A DNA stretch of 64,000 bases from Gremmenia infestans. Its lineage: Eukaryota; Ascomycota; Leotiomycetes; Helotiales; Hamatocanthoscyphaceae. The stretch spans positions 1,054,001 through 1,118,000 of the forward strand of contig JAFEVB010000022.1 of assembly GCA_032629725.1 (NCBI GenBank). Direction: 5' to 3'. Of this stretch, positions 1 to 12,457 are shown piece after piece; the stretch's first letter is position 1, and every line of letters begins with the position of its first letter. The notes under the pieces were generated by a model that made no database searches, was not told the origin of the DNA, and worked only from the letters and a program-made list of their open reading frames with translations. Position numbers and translations under genes: made by a program.

Positions 1-845
1 GCAGGTGGCATCATGAAAAAGGAGTAATTTCACCTTTTCATTGGGTTTCTGCGGTAGAGAGAGCATCACAGCATCTGGCGTTAGGGAGAACTTCAACATC
101 TTCTAAAAGGCCGGATATACCCCGAGACCCCTTCATGGGGCATGCAGAATCATTGATTGCATTGTGCTCTCTTAATGACGCGGCTAAGAGAGACGGTTTT
201 TAAATAGGAGCGTTATACAGAATATAATGCGTCCTGAATGGCTCTGCTTCCTTTGGTATGAGTTGTGATTGTTAATGTGTTGCCTCCCATATTCCAGTCC
301 GCATATACCGCAGGCTTTCAAGCCCTTGTTTTCTTACGGATTCAAAAATCCTTTTACATTTCATTGAAATTGTTACCACGGAATTCCGTATGCCCTCTCC
401 CCTAGGCAGTACCTTGGTTTGTAATATACGGATCGGCTATGTGGTGTTCTTCATTACAAAGCTGTTGGTCACCACGCAATTCCGTGTCTTCTTACTTTGA
501 CTAGACGTTGTTGACATCACCTCTTGCCTCGACAAGTTGAATCCATTGTATCGTACGATGACTTTGTAAGCAGAGTTTTCTTCCTCGCAGCCTTTGAGCG
601 AGATGAGCTGCAACCATTTACTTTAGTCCTAATTTCTGACGTTGACTTGTTTCTGGCCCCAATGAGAGACTGACTTGATGGTCGATGGTTTTACAAAGCA
701 TAATCAATAGATGAAGGTTTGACATAAGATAGATCATGGGTATGTGTATTGAGGTATTATAAATGGCCGTCTCTTTCTCTTTGATGTTCTCTCGATCTAA
801 CACCTCAATTCAGTTCAGTTCCTCTTGTCCTTCGACTTCCAAACC
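1..845. other. Upstream intergenic DNA
   Basis: No convincing coding region is visible; reading frames are short and lack family signals. The last 100 bases act as the presumed promoter and leader of the lipase-like gene that begins at 846. Confidence 0.5.
753..763 (+). promoter_or_regulatory. TATA-like element before the lipase-like gene
   Basis: The sequence TATTATAAATG lies about 85 bases before the ATG at 846, a usual distance for a fungal TATA element plus a short leader. This is a motif match only. Confidence 0.35.
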
Positions 846-2345
846 ATGGGCCTCCACTCTCCTTTTACCACTTCCGCTTGGACATCCATTGCGTTATGGG
901 CTATCTCAATTTGCCCAAACCAAGCAACCGCTCTGTCAGCTTCATCTCAATTAACAAGCTTCAATTCCACATTCTCGCTCTCCCCTCAACAAATATCAGA
1001 TGCCAATTTTACCCTCTCCGATGTCGACAGCGTGAACAACATCATAAAGTGGGAGCAATCACAATATGCAGGAGGACCAACAACAGAAGATACTTTCTAC
1101 AACCTCCCCACCATCGCCAACGGATCCAATCTCTCACCGGGCACTCTGATCAAGACCGAAGATTTCACCAACATCACAACATACAGTCTTTCCGCAAATC
1201 TCGCCTTGTCCAGGATGCTATACATGTCTCGCAACTTGAACGGCTCCTCAGTCCCAGCATCAGCATTCATCCTGTGGCCTTTTACACCCCGCCAATTCTC
1301 CACATCCAGTAACAATACTACTTCCACTACCGCTCCAGTAGTTCTATGGACACACCCAACATCCGGATTCTTCGGCCCCCAAGGCCCAAGTAAACACCGC
1401 ACTCTCTGGGCCGGCGACAACGCACCCTTCGCCCTCGCCCTAGCCGGCTACGCCGTCGTCGCACCGGATTACGCTGGTCTTGGCGTATCTGTTGACTTTG
1501 ACGGGAAGCATATCCTGCATCAGTACCTCGCTAGTCCCGCCTCAGCCAACGACGCCATCTTCGCCCTGCAAGCAGCACGATCAGCCTTTCCGACTCGCCT
1601 CGGCAGGGAGTTCGTCGTGATGGGGCAGTCGCAAGGCGGGGGCGTGGCGTGGGGGACCGCCGAGTTGATAGCCCGCGAACCGGAGCTCGCTGAAGGGTAT
1701 CTGGGCGCTGTGGCTGTGAGTCCGACGACGGATGTGTTTTCAGGAGCGCCTGATTACATCGCGCCGTTCGTGTCGTTTGGGCTTGCATCTGTGTTTCCTA
1801 CCTTCCAACCCGAGGAATGGTTAACGGCTTTTGGGCAAGGGAGAGCGAATGTGTATGCGCAGATCAGCGGGGGCTTGGCGGCTGCGTTTGCTTTTTTCAC
1901 AGCGGAGAGTGAAAGTGAGGGGATTGCGCGTGCGGGCGCGAATGAGACGTGGGAGGCTATTGCGTATGGCCGGCTTGCGAACGCGGGCCGGAAAGAAGTG
2001 AAGGGGCCGTTGTTGGTTATTCAGGGCACGGAGGATGCGTTTGTGCCGTATGCAGTTACGACGGCGACAGTGGGGGATACGTGTACGCTGTTTCCGGGGA
2101 ATGGGATAAGGTATGTGGTGTCGAATGGGACGGGGCATGTGCCCACGCTTGATGCTACTCGGATGCTGTGGATGGGGTGGATTGAGGAGAGGTTTGAGGG
2201 GAAGGATGTGGAGGTGGGGAAGTGTGGAGGGGGGAGTGTGCTGGAGAGTTTTTTGCCCATTGAGAGGTATCAGGCTACGGGTAATTCATTTGTGCAGTGG
2301 GCGGGCGAGGACCAGTATTCGTATGAGATTCCTCTGGCGTTGTAG
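846..2345 (+). CDS. Secretory lipase-like alpha/beta hydrolase
   Basis: Intronless 499-residue protein. I chose the ATG at 846 (context CCATGG) because the longer frame upstream opens only with TTG. The N-terminus (about residues 1-30) is a hydrophobic signal-like segment, so secretion is likely. The nucleophile elbow GQSQGGG places the catalytic serine near residue 262; a later GTEDAFVP segment supplies a candidate acid and GTGHVPT the histidine. The stretch GYAVVAPDYAGLG is typical of the secretory lipase (LIP, PF03583) family, whose members hydrolyse lipid or other carboxylic esters outside the cell. Substrate cannot be told from sequence. The coding strand turns from C-rich to G-rich around 1600 (see findings). 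It could equally be called a generic alpha/beta hydrolase or tannase-like esterase. Confidence 0.8.
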   Translation: MGLHSPFTTSAWTSIALWAISICPNQATALSASSQLTSFNSTFSLSPQQISDANFTLSDVDSVNNIIKWEQSQYAGGPTTEDTFYNLPTIANGSNLSPGTLIKTEDFTNITTYSLSANLALSRMLYMSRNLNGSSVPASAFILWPFTPRQFSTSSNNTTSTTAPVVLWTHPTSGFFGPQGPSKHRTLWAGDNAPFALALAGYAVVAPDYAGLGVSVDFDGKHILHQYLASPASANDAIFALQAARSAFPTRLGREFVVMGQSQGGGVAWGTAELIAREPELAEGYLGAVAVSPTTDVFSGAPDYIAPFVSFGLASVFPTFQPEEWLTAFGQGRANVYAQISGGLAAAFAFFTAESESEGIARAGANETWEAIAYGRLANAGRKEVKGPLLVIQGTEDAFVPYAVTTATVGDTCTLFPGNGIRYVVSNGTGHVPTLDATRMLWMGWIEERFEGKDVEVGKCGGGSVLESFLPIERYQATGNSFVQWAGEDQYSYEIPLAL

Positions 2346-5300
2346 GGCGGGAGAAAGAAGTCGAGTTTGCAATTCATAGATAAATAATCTTCAACGCAAT
2401 AATCGGGGATGGGTTGTTGAATTGGACAATGATCTACCTTGATATTATTCAGACCGAGCAGTAGTAGGAGTAGTAGGAGTAATAATATTATATTCTTCTA
2501 CCATCCTTACTACAGATGATAACCATAGAAGTAGACAACGCTTGTATCCCATTTCTACGTAACAAAAACAATGCCATAATGAACCGCATCAGAACAGCGG
2601 ATCAAACAATACTCCTGTCATACACTGTATATATTACTTACACGTCAAAATACGATATATTTCTGGTACATGTGAAAGCTGGTGTCAACTCTTTCCCACT
2701 ATGATGGTTGTGAGTGATATCAGGGTCTCGACGCCGCAACTACCTTGCTTGGTTCTTCGGGAACTTTCCTGTATTTCTAGGCCTGGACTCTTGAGTAATC
2801 AGATGATACGATGTGTTGTTCAAAGAGGAATCGAGACAGTCAGGAGGAATGAACGCAAAAAAATTGAGATATAGATAGATCATGCATCAAATAAGGGAGG
2901 AGGGTTAAACTATCCTTTCCTCACTCACCTAAAATCCAGTCCCTCACTTGATTAATGTCTAGTAACAAGCGAGGGAGAAAGGGCTACCCCTCCCTCCCTA
3001 GCTTCCGAAGCCCTCCCTCCTCTTTTCCTTTTTAAAGGCGCTTTGTTCGGGAGGCGCGATTGCTGAAGATCTGTTTTATTACCTACAGTAGGTAGTCAAG
3101 ACTCAGAAGATGAGATAAGGTGGCGATATTTAGGGGGCAAGTGTGAAAGATCACCAGGACTTAGAGGTTTGCTTCCCTTTCCTTTCAATCGTCCTTGCTA
3201 GACAGAAAAAAGAAAGAAATAATTCGGAGCAGGAAGGAGGTACCGTAAATCAATGGACTGTAGACTCTATCTATCACTTGACCTTTGCTAAATCCCAGTT
3301 TGAAGCTTCTATAACGCATCTTACGGACTGTTTGCCCGGCACTTGGAGAAGACGTCGACGTCCAACTCCCTTATTCGCTGGTACGGTTGAAATTACTTCG
3401 AAGTAAAAGGAAAGAGGTTGGTGAATTGATCCAATGAAAATGCTTTTCTCGTGTGGAGGAAATTCGAGGCCTTATACGAAGTGCCGTAGTAACTATAACT
3501 CGTAAAGTTGAAGGAACAGTAGCATTAAATCAGCGTGGGAAATATACCTCTCTAGGAACATCTTTCGACTGGGCTGATAAAGTATCATACTTTAAACGCT
3601 AGTAAAAAGCTTTACTTATAACGAGATCATATATATTCAAGCAGAATAAGGCGGCTTCCTCGGAACCATAACATCTTGAAAATTACCTAAGTATCTTCTT
3701 ATCAAATTTAGTTAATTTACTCGGAGAGATAGGGATTCATTCCATGCTAAACTGCTAGCGTTCTTTTGATCTAGAGAATTATTGCCGTAAACGAGAGGCG
3801 GGTACTGTATAAAGGAGCTATTGCTTTATAAGTAAATGTAATTTCCCGCTATCAAAGGCATTTTGATTAGTTAGATCTTCTACTATATGCAACATTGCAA
3901 AGGCAGCAAACGGCCCGAGTTGAGCTCTCGGCAAGATGGGATGAAATGGCAGGGAGGTGGATGGATTGAGAGATAAGTCCGTGAAGTGTTACATTGGTAC
4001 TGTATGATTTCGTAGATCTTGAGGGTTTATGCTCTGTTATTTGTATCGGGAATTGTACCAAGTATATCTTTCTCCTAGGTAAAGGCCGTGGAATTGGAAT
4101 AACTTTGGCATGAGTTTTGCAGAGATAATGAGGCTCGACCCTTTATTTGTTCTACTTTAGGACAAGGCTTAATTTCGGCGGGCAAGCGCGCTGAAATGTA
4201 CCTGGCGCTTCGCTCTTTCGGGGTGGAGTGGCGATGGGGGCTCGGTGAAGCTTGGATGGATTTGGTAGAGAAGTGCACGTTTTATGCAGGTCATCATAAG
4301 ATGGTTAGTTATTATTAGCTCCTAGTACTACGAAGTAGATGCACATCTTGTGCTTTTCTGTACGGCTTGTGTTCCTGAAGGATGAGTGGAGTGGTGACCG
4401 TTGACGGAAGGTAGGCACAGTTCCAACGGCTGAAAGTAAGTTCTTTCTCGAGTTCTCGGGGTGCAGCAGCAGGGTAGAAGGCATGTGGGAGCGGTGTGCT
4501 GTGTATTCGAAGTTGTACAGAAAATACAAGTCTCCTCTGAAGCTACACAGAAACGTGTCCGTGCTTATTATGTACCTGGCCTGGCCTGGCCTGGGAGGCG
4601 AAACAGAGACTCACGGTTCTGGGGGAGGCTGATGCCTTTACTCTACTTAGGAACTGGACAGTCCACCGTATCGCTCAGGGGTAATAATACCAGTACGTAC
4701 AAAACGTGGAGGATGAAGAGCTGGGGAAGAGGAATTGTGTGGTTGAATCAGTGGCGATGATTGGATCAGTTGTTGTACTCTTTTGTTGGTGGACTGCATC
4801 CATGCTGTACTGTATGCACTGTTGCTCTTCTCTATTTTGAGTCAAAATGAGGTTGATGATGCGCGGCTGACAGCTTACTAGAAGGCAGATAGCGACGAGA
4901 TTTGGAGATTAAGATCTTGTCGTCTATGCCACTAAGCTCCACTAAGACGACTCGCGTTCGGGTGGATGATTTGGGGGATGCTATTCGCTAGCAATTAAGG
5001 GTTTTGTGCTTTTTTAATTGCGCTTCCTTGTCGAGAGTTGGCCAACAGATGCCCCTTCGACCTCTGCACCCCTAACCAATTGTTCTTTGCTAGGCTAAAG
5101 AGGGCTAAAAAGACATAATTATCACAGCATCACAACATCCCCCCCTGCCTCTACTTTTCCCAGGACTGACCCTTTACCGCTGCTTGCGCTGCCCTTTGCG
5201 TCTCTGGCCCACTCATTGATACGGCGCGTACCCCAGTAGGGCCCGTCGTGGATCTGTCGCTGCCGTTTTCTCGCCGTCCTCTTCAAACTCCCTAGGGAGA

Positions 5301-5580
5301 TACCTTGTACTCACCCCCAAATCCAGCCTAGGCCCGTCGTTCCTGGCGCGCGCCCCCCCTGACCCAGCTCGCTACAAAGAGGAAGGCGCCCACTGGGGTC
5401 TGACTAGCCACCCCTTATGGCTTCATTGCGACTCTGATCCTCTGATGCCGAAGTGATAATCCAACATCACAAACTCGGGCTTGCCTCTTTCTAGCACTTA
5501 TCTCTCGGATTGCACATCTCCTAATCCTGAGTCCTGTCTGCTGCCAATGTCTTGTCCTGTTGCAGGTCTAGACAGAAAAC
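2346..5580. other. Long intergenic region, no gene seen
   Basis: About 3.2 kb without a supported gene. It holds short simple-sequence patches (GTAGTAGGA-like near 2460-2490, CCTCCCTCC near 2985-3015) and AT-rich stretches at 3480-3900. Open frames here are under 110 codons with no recognisable family. The last part (about 5130-5580) is pyrimidine-rich and is probably promoter and 5' leader of the coiled-coil gene. Confidence 0.5.
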
Positions 5581-8500
5581 ATGGCGTCCGTTCATTACCC
5601 AAGTGATCGAGCATCAACAATCTTCAACCGCTCTGTCTCTGTTCCCAATCACAACTCTGACACTCCTTACGCTTCAGAACCATCTGATCTCACTCATCCC
5701 TCACATTCTCATCCTCATCCTACCGACACGCGCCCAGCCAGCACCATTGCCGCCAGCCCCCCCAACCCAGCAAGGGGAAAAGAACAATAGACCTCGAAAC
5801 CCTTCGTTGTCGCTTCGAGATCGAGGCCTCTCTATCTCGTCCATCTCCTCGTCGTCACCGCTTCGTAGGAAACCCTTACCGTCAACAGCCTCTCCCCTAG
5901 CTACGAGGTTCTCCTCCAGTGAACACCTCGCTGCCACGCTGGAACTGCCAGAGCTGCCCTTCACGCGGCCTTATTCTGTCGACAGTCCTACCCTCCACGA
6001 GTTCCCCCCCACGAGTAGACTCCCTTTCCCCCCTGCAGACTTTCTTGCACACGGCTTTCCCAGGTATATACTTGCCCCTCCTGTTTGAAACAAACCTTGA
6101 AACAATACATCAAGCTGACATGATTGTACAGACCTCCAAACGAAAAGCTTGCTTTGCCAAACCAACCACCAACCGAACCATCATCGCCCGTTGACTTGGC
6201 AAACCTCAATCCAAACCGCAGTTCAAACCTCGCGCTTCCTGAAACGCGTCCCCCAAGTGCCGCTTTGGCAAAACATGCTAGGTTGACCAGCGATTCAGGC
6301 CTAACGTCTGCGTCAGAATCTGTCGGCCCATGGTATAGCGATTCAAGCTCTACCAGCAATTCGCGTTCGACTATGTCTATGTTCTCCTCCAAACCGACAC
6401 CTCCGCATAATCTTGCCACCTCACCACATGCGATATCACGAACCTTCTCTACCGATTCGAACGACTCGAGCACTACAGTTCAAAAATCACAACCTAAATC
6501 CCCCAGCGGTTCAAAGCTTACATCATTCTTTGGCTGGGGAGGAAGTGCTTCCCCAATATCTTCTACAGGCTCAGAAGAAGCCATCTCCCCAATACCTTCA
6601 CCTCAGCGCCAAGACTCCGTCACTGATGCCTCCAAGACGAATACTACAAAGAGTGTACCTACAGCCATCGATGTCCCAAAGGCCAATGCAGAAGCGGGAA
6701 GCTATTTTGGAAACGCATATCTACAAGTACCTTTGTCAACGCCCGGAACACCAATACAAGTCGAAGAGATGGAGAAAGAGCTGAAGGATATAAGCTCGGA
6801 GCTTGCCGCCTCCATAAGGCGAGAAATGGATCTAGAGGATCTTGTCGACCGGCTACAATCAGAGGCACAAAACCCTTCAGGTTCTGCCAAGCGGACTAGT
6901 GACTATTTCTCAGACTCTGGAACCAGCTCTGTCAAGTATGGAGAGCCAGACTCTAGACAGGAAGAGTTGGATCGGATGATCCGAAAAACCGAGCAAGAAA
7001 AGGCCCAGATGCGACTAGAGCTCACCGACAAAGTTCAAGAGGAACGATCAAGACGGAAGCAGCTGGAATCTCAGATCCGGCTGCTTGAAGAAAAGGCGTC
7101 ACAGGTCAGCAGCCTGCCAATTAATATCAACAGCCTCACTAATAGTTATGGACAGGTCGACCTTGTGTCGATAAACTCCCTGGATACAAACGGGCGCTTG
7201 AAGGATCTAGAGAGTACCTGTGAAGATCTTCGCCGCCGCTTAGCTGAGGAGCGGCAAGTCAAGGATAACTTTGAAGACCTTTTGACTGCCCTAAAGAGCG
7301 AGCTCGAAGGTTCACACAATGAGCGCGATAATCTTCGCGATGAGATTGTTCCACAACTACGAGCTCGTGTCGAGGGTCTTGAGGCACAAGCCGCTCAGCA
7401 TGAGAAGCTCACCTACGAGCAATCAAAAATGCAGCAAGAACTGCAAGCACTCAAGATTGAGAATACGACGCTAGTCACAGCTCAACGAATGCAGACGGAT
7501 ATGCACCAACAAATGAAGAAGTTCAATACTATTGCGGAGGAAGCTGGACCTGGTTCTCGATCCTCTATTGGTGGTCTAGCACGGTCGAATTCTGTTGCTG
7601 TTTCAAGGTCACGGCCACCATCGCTCACAAGATCTTCATCTGTGAAGACTTCGGAGTCAAGAGAAGCATTGGCCGAGCGGGTAAAGGACATTGAACTTCA
7701 GCGAGATTCATTACACCGTGCACTCAAGAGCTTGCTTGAACGTCAAGAGCATCAAAATCGTGAGAACCAGAAGAAGATTCGCCAACTGGAAATGGAGCGG
7801 GATCGAGCACTGTCGACCTCACCTAGACGAGTTGGGTACGACAAAGAGGTCGCTAATCTACGGGAAGAAATCAACACACTCCGTCGCCGAGCAGATGATG
7901 CCATTGAGCAAAAGTGGCAATGTGAAAAGGGCCTCAGCGGCTTGAAGATGGACCTGGATCGTGCCGAGCAAGAAATCGGATCATTACGGACCTTGTTGCA
8001 AGACAATAATGTTTTCATTCCTGGTGATCGACCAGCCAGTGGATCAGGATCTGATAGTGGTCATGTCTCATCTGAAACTCTTGAGCGTGCCTACAGGGAT
8101 TTGCAAGATGCCTATGCGGAATCACTGGAACGGGTTAAGAACCTGGAACTTTCTGGACCGAAGGATGAGGAGACTGAGCAGGCGATGAGGCAGCTTGAGC
8201 AAAGCCTTGCAGATGCGATCTCTGAACGAGAATTTGCCCAACAGCAAGCGGATTCACTACGAGAGCAAACTAATTCCTTGCGAGACTTAGAGAAAACTCA
8301 TGTTGGAGAAGAGCTTGCTCTGGCGGATGAGCTTCGAGGCTCTGCACAGCGTGTAGAGGAGTTAGCAGCTCAGGTTCGCCAACAGCTTGCTTCAAACAAC
8401 ACACTTCGTCAACGCTTAGCCAAGACTATCGAGCGGGGCGAGAAAGAGCAAAAGACGAATGCTGAGAAGATTATGTTTATGCAGAGCAAGCTTAAGTCTC

Positions 8501-8973
8501 TCGAGGAACAGGTGATGACTGCTCAACAAGCTTCCGAAGAAAGGCTGTCCAAACACGAAGACGAGATCCGCGACCTGAAGGAAAGTCACAACTTCCAACT
8601 CCAACGCATGAAAGAAGGCCTCCGCTCTCCTCGTACTTTTGGACCTAAGTCTCCAATATCCCCGCTATTCGCGGCCAACCCTGCCAAGGCTCCAAGGATC
8701 ATGTCCACCACCTCCGGCAAAGCAATGTCTGTGTCTGAAGACTCCCAGATGCATTTCCTCAAACAACGAGTTATCGATCTTGAGGGCGCCCTGGCCGAGG
8801 CCGATAAAGAGATGGAGGAAGTTGTAGGACGCATGAACATTGCCCAGATCGAAGTAATGGAGCTCCAGAACGAGCGCGAAGAAGCAGTCCGCGAGACAAA
8901 GCGCCTGCAAAAGACGATCGAGAACGAGAGAGTTCGAGCTTTTGAGGGTAGATTCGCCACCCTCTCTTCTTGA
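5581..8973 (+). CDS. Large coiled-coil protein (fungal 'M protein repeat' type), first exon frame-broken
   Basis: Expected product is about 1,100 residues: a Ser/Pro-rich disordered N-terminus, then long heptad-rich coiled coil (roughly the last 750 residues, e.g. EMEKELKDISSELAASIRRE), as in fungal proteins annotated 'M protein repeat protein', of unknown but probably cytoskeletal or septation-linked role. The main exon is 6132-8973. A clear 68-base intron (6064-6131: GTATAT...CTGAC...TACAG) joins it to a first exon read in the frame starting ..GEKNNRPRNPSLSLRDR. That upstream frame has no ATG at all. The only good ATG (5581, MASVHYPSDRAS) is one frame away, and the two fit if the C7 run at 5757-5763 carries one extra base. 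So the gene has a real or artefactual indel, or an intron I could not place. Confidence 0.75.
5757..5763 (+). other. C7 homopolymer at the frame switch of the coiled-coil gene
   Basis: Before this run the protein-like frame starts at positions 1 mod 3 (from ATG 5581); after it the protein-like frame is 2 mod 3. A single extra C explains both. No intron with good splice signals was found that does the same. Confidence 0.5.
6064..6131 (+). other. Intron 1 of coiled-coil gene
   Basis: Donor AG|GTATAT, branch-like GCTGAC at about 6114-6119, acceptor TTGTACAG. Splicing rebuilds an AGA codon and continues as PPNEKLALP in the long downstream frame. Confidence 0.8.
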
Positions 8974-9729
8974 ATACATCCCGCGGATGGGAACGACAGG
9001 ATATATAATCTTTAGATTGGTGCATTGCAGTTTTAGCGGGGACCGTATTATCACTCACGATACGAGTAATTAATAGTTTTAATTTTGTTTGCTGTATCCT
9101 TCTATAGAGAGAGGAGAACAAAATTCGGAGTTCTGCATCAGGAGCATTTACATAGGATGGGTCTTGGCTGGCATGCCTTGGATGGCCTTTGTTTGGTCTT
9201 TTTACCACCTTTTTGTTATCGCCCATTGTGGCTGGCGTGCGAGTTGGTGAATACTCATACGTATGTATTTGGGTATTGTTTCAGTCGCTTTTACTCGAAG
9301 TAATTGTAAAGATATTCAGTGGATAGATGAGTGGATGGTTGTATATATATACTATGGTGGGTGGATGAAGAGATGATACGAATGAAGAATAGAATACCCT
9401 TACACAAACATTGCTTGATGCTTGTTTCTTGTTTCTTTGTATGAATGGGCTAGCTATACCTGGAAATGGACAGCCTTCATCTTGATTCCTCTTCGATGCA
9501 GTCTCAATGCTGGCTTGATGATAAAGCTGCTTGTTGGTCGCACTTGGGTCGGTCAATTTCTTAGACTGTCGGGCTCCTCCCTCCCCTCCTCTCCCTCTTT
9601 CACAGCAAGTACCTCCTGCAGTAGCAGGCATATCATGTCATCAATCTCATAGCCATTGCAAGAGTATCATAACGAGATAGACAGTACAGACTACAAAGAT
9701 CACAGACTCTTATTTCAGAATCTTAATAT

Positions 9730-9753
9730 ATCTCTCTCTCTCTCTCTCTCTCT
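9730..9753. repeat. (TC)n microsatellite
   Basis: Perfect TC dinucleotide run of about 12 units in the intergenic region. Confidence 0.85.
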
Positions 9754-10006
9754 GTGTTGCTCAGTCTAGCACTCAATTACTTGCTTGTATGTAACACCTA
9801 CATGCAATACGCATACGCAAGTGGGCTCCGACTTATACTCACAGATGCTGGTTTTCTATTGTTTTGAAACGTACCGTACAAGTGAAACTCCTTCCTTGTC
9901 TTGGATGGATGTATGTATAGGAAATACTCGGGCCGGGCTCTATGTTTGTGAGTGCTTGGAGGAGGGAGTAGGGAGGGAGTAGGAAGGTGTTAGTTGGGAG
10001 GTTGGA

Positions 10007-10040
10007 TTTTTGCTTTTGCTTTTGCTTTTGCTTTTGCTTT
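10007..10040. repeat. (TTTTGC)n microsatellite
   Basis: About five tandem TTTTGC hexamers. Confidence 0.85.
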
Positions 10041-11151
10041 ATCAACGGTGATATTATTGTACGTATTACCTATTACCTACGGAGTATACCTACCTACCTA
10101 GCATGCATACCTTACTATCTTTAGACGGATATGATATGTATAGTGTGCTCGTCACAAAGGTGTCCTTGTGAGTACTAGTGGGGGCATTGATATTGATATT
10201 TGTGTTTGAAGTTATTCGTGGGATAGAGACGGAGACGGAGTATTCTCTGGGGTTAATTGGGGTAGGGGCCGGGCTTGTGTGGATTTATTGTTTTAAAGGG
10301 ATAGGTAGGTAGGTAGAAGTTTCAGGTATGAATGATTATATCAGCATTGAATGTATTGTATTGTATTGTATTGGAAACGGTACCAGATAGATAGATAGCC
10401 AGTTTATTTGTTTGCAAATCTGTCTAATTAGATTGATCAGTGCCTTCTGTTTGCTGCTTTAAATTCTCAAAACACGCTTGTAAATATATTTGTTCACGAA
10501 TCCACTAGGACTTTAACTTGGACTTTCGATTCAGATATATATGATGCATGCGCCAGCTATAAAGTAGGACCAGATTTGTACCTACAAAGAAGTCAGATCG
10601 ATAGTCACAATCATAGGTACCGAGGATATGTCATAGGACGTACGTTCTACCTACCTCCTCATCTATATATCTCCCAATCCTGTGATAAGAAAACTGTGAT
10701 TCAAATGTACACTGCTGGAAATTTGAAACTTCTCGTCCTATATTCGGCCTATCTGCTAGAGAGAGAGAGAGGGGAAGAGAGAGAGAGTATGTTACAGAAG
10801 CCCGGGCCATTCTAATATCAGGAAGTTTCCAGATAGCAAGAAATTACAGCTAGCACGCCAGCCAGCTTTTTTTCTTCTTTCCACAATTCAACCGTCCCGC
10901 CTTTCGATCTCAACAATGAGAGCGCTAGCCGTGAGAATGAAAGAGAGTGCTGAGCAGTAAGTACCCACCCCATCGCTCTTGGTCATTTTCTTGCTGTAAG
11001 TTGGGATTATCTTTACTACCTACTACCTTTTACCCGGACGAGGGAGGGAGGAAGGGAGAGAAATGGGGGATGAGATGAGATGAGATTTTGGGCGGCTAGT
11101 GGATGCGAGGTTGGATATTAACGCTGTTGGAATCTGGCTATGGGATGTAAC

Positions 11152-11176
11152 GAAGAAGAAGAAGAAGAAGAAGAAA
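11152..11176. repeat. (GAA)n microsatellite
   Basis: About eight GAA trinucleotides in non-coding DNA. Confidence 0.85.
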
Positions 11177-12040
11177 AAGGCTAGTAAAATATACAATATA
11201 TACCACTTTTCCCAACCAAGAAAAAGTTTTAATTGCACAAACAAGGAAGAAGAAATTCAAGTTCTATTAATTAACCTTCACCCTACTACCAGTGCCAACA
11301 ACCATATGATCCATTCTAAACAACAGCAGTATACATCCAGCAACTGCCGTTCTCACGAAACCGTACATTCATTCTCCTTCTACTTCCCACTACTCCCTCG
11401 CTCGCTGGCTCTAAACACAACAGAGTGACATATTTACAACACCGTTACTTAAGAACTCTCCACCTAGTAATCAAATGACGAGATACAGATTCAGATTCAG
11501 ATTCAGGAAATCACCTACCTAGTACATACATACGTACTCTTTGAGATAGCTAAATCTGGTACCAACTCATCTCGGTAGTGCTACAGTATCATGATATGAT
11601 ATGGGAGGATTGGTATGTATATATAGGGAGGGATACTTGTACGATGTGGAAGGAAAGAAGAGATATCCTAGCCTAGCGAGGGATTACTGTGAAGACTAGT
11701 AGCTATGTCTTGAATGTTGAGAGGAGGTTGGGTTGGGTAAGCTTGTTTGTATATATGGATGCTTGATTCCTTGATTCTGAAGGGAGTTACTGCAAGCAAG
11801 TAAACGGCAGGCATGAAAGCATGAAATTATGTTATGCAATAAAGCTGTTTGGTTATAGCTGGCTGGCTTTATCTGGATGGGTGAGAGAATGGATTTCTGG
11901 AGAGTGCGCGCGGAGTTTACTAGATGAAAAGGGCGGGGACAAGCTAGTGATACATACACATAATTCTTTTTCATTCCCCAAACCATATATATATATATAT
12001 TTCACTAGTTACTAGTACAAGTACAATCTAGAAACAGAAT

Positions 12041-12058
12041 CACGTCACGTCACGTCAC
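12041..12058. repeat. (CACGT)n short tandem repeat
   Basis: Three to four tandem CACGT units, each also an E-box-like CACGT(C) core. It lies about 400 bases downstream of the ammonium transporter stop. Confidence 0.6.
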
Positions 12059-12457
12059 ATAGGTAGGTACGCAGTGAGCACACAGCAGAACATTTATTCA
12101 ACATCATCCATTAAATATCTCCCCCACCCAATCAATCTTCTACCTCCACTCGCCAGCCCAGCCAGCTTCCTCCCCACCGCATCTATCTTTGTCTAATAAA
12201 CAGATTTACAAAAGATCATATCAAACAACAAGAGAAAAGAAAAGAGGATGTGTGCATGGATGGATGGGTTTTCCGTATTTGGCGCAAAAGTGGTATTTAT
12301 CATTCAATTATCCCCCATGAGAAGCCAGTTAGCCGTCCACGAACTATCATATCAAATAGATAGATAGATGTCTGCCGAACAACCTCTTCATGCAAGCGAA
12401 AAAAGAAACATATAAATCTCCATGTCCATTAAAAAGAAGGAGAAAAACGCAAACAGC

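Larger units (their letters stand above)
8974..12457. other. Long intergenic region rich in simple repeats
   Basis: About 3.5 kb between the coiled-coil gene and the 3' end of the convergent ammonium transporter. No coding region is supported. It carries many microsatellites, listed separately, and repeated CCTACC/GGTAGG words (for example 10076-10100 and 10302-10317). Confidence 0.55.

Noticed and set aside
5552..6088. Open frame running upstream of the coiled-coil gene's first exon
   Set aside because: It opens only with TTG, contains no ATG, and its first 70 residues look like non-coding translation; the ATG at 5581 in the neighbouring frame is a better start.
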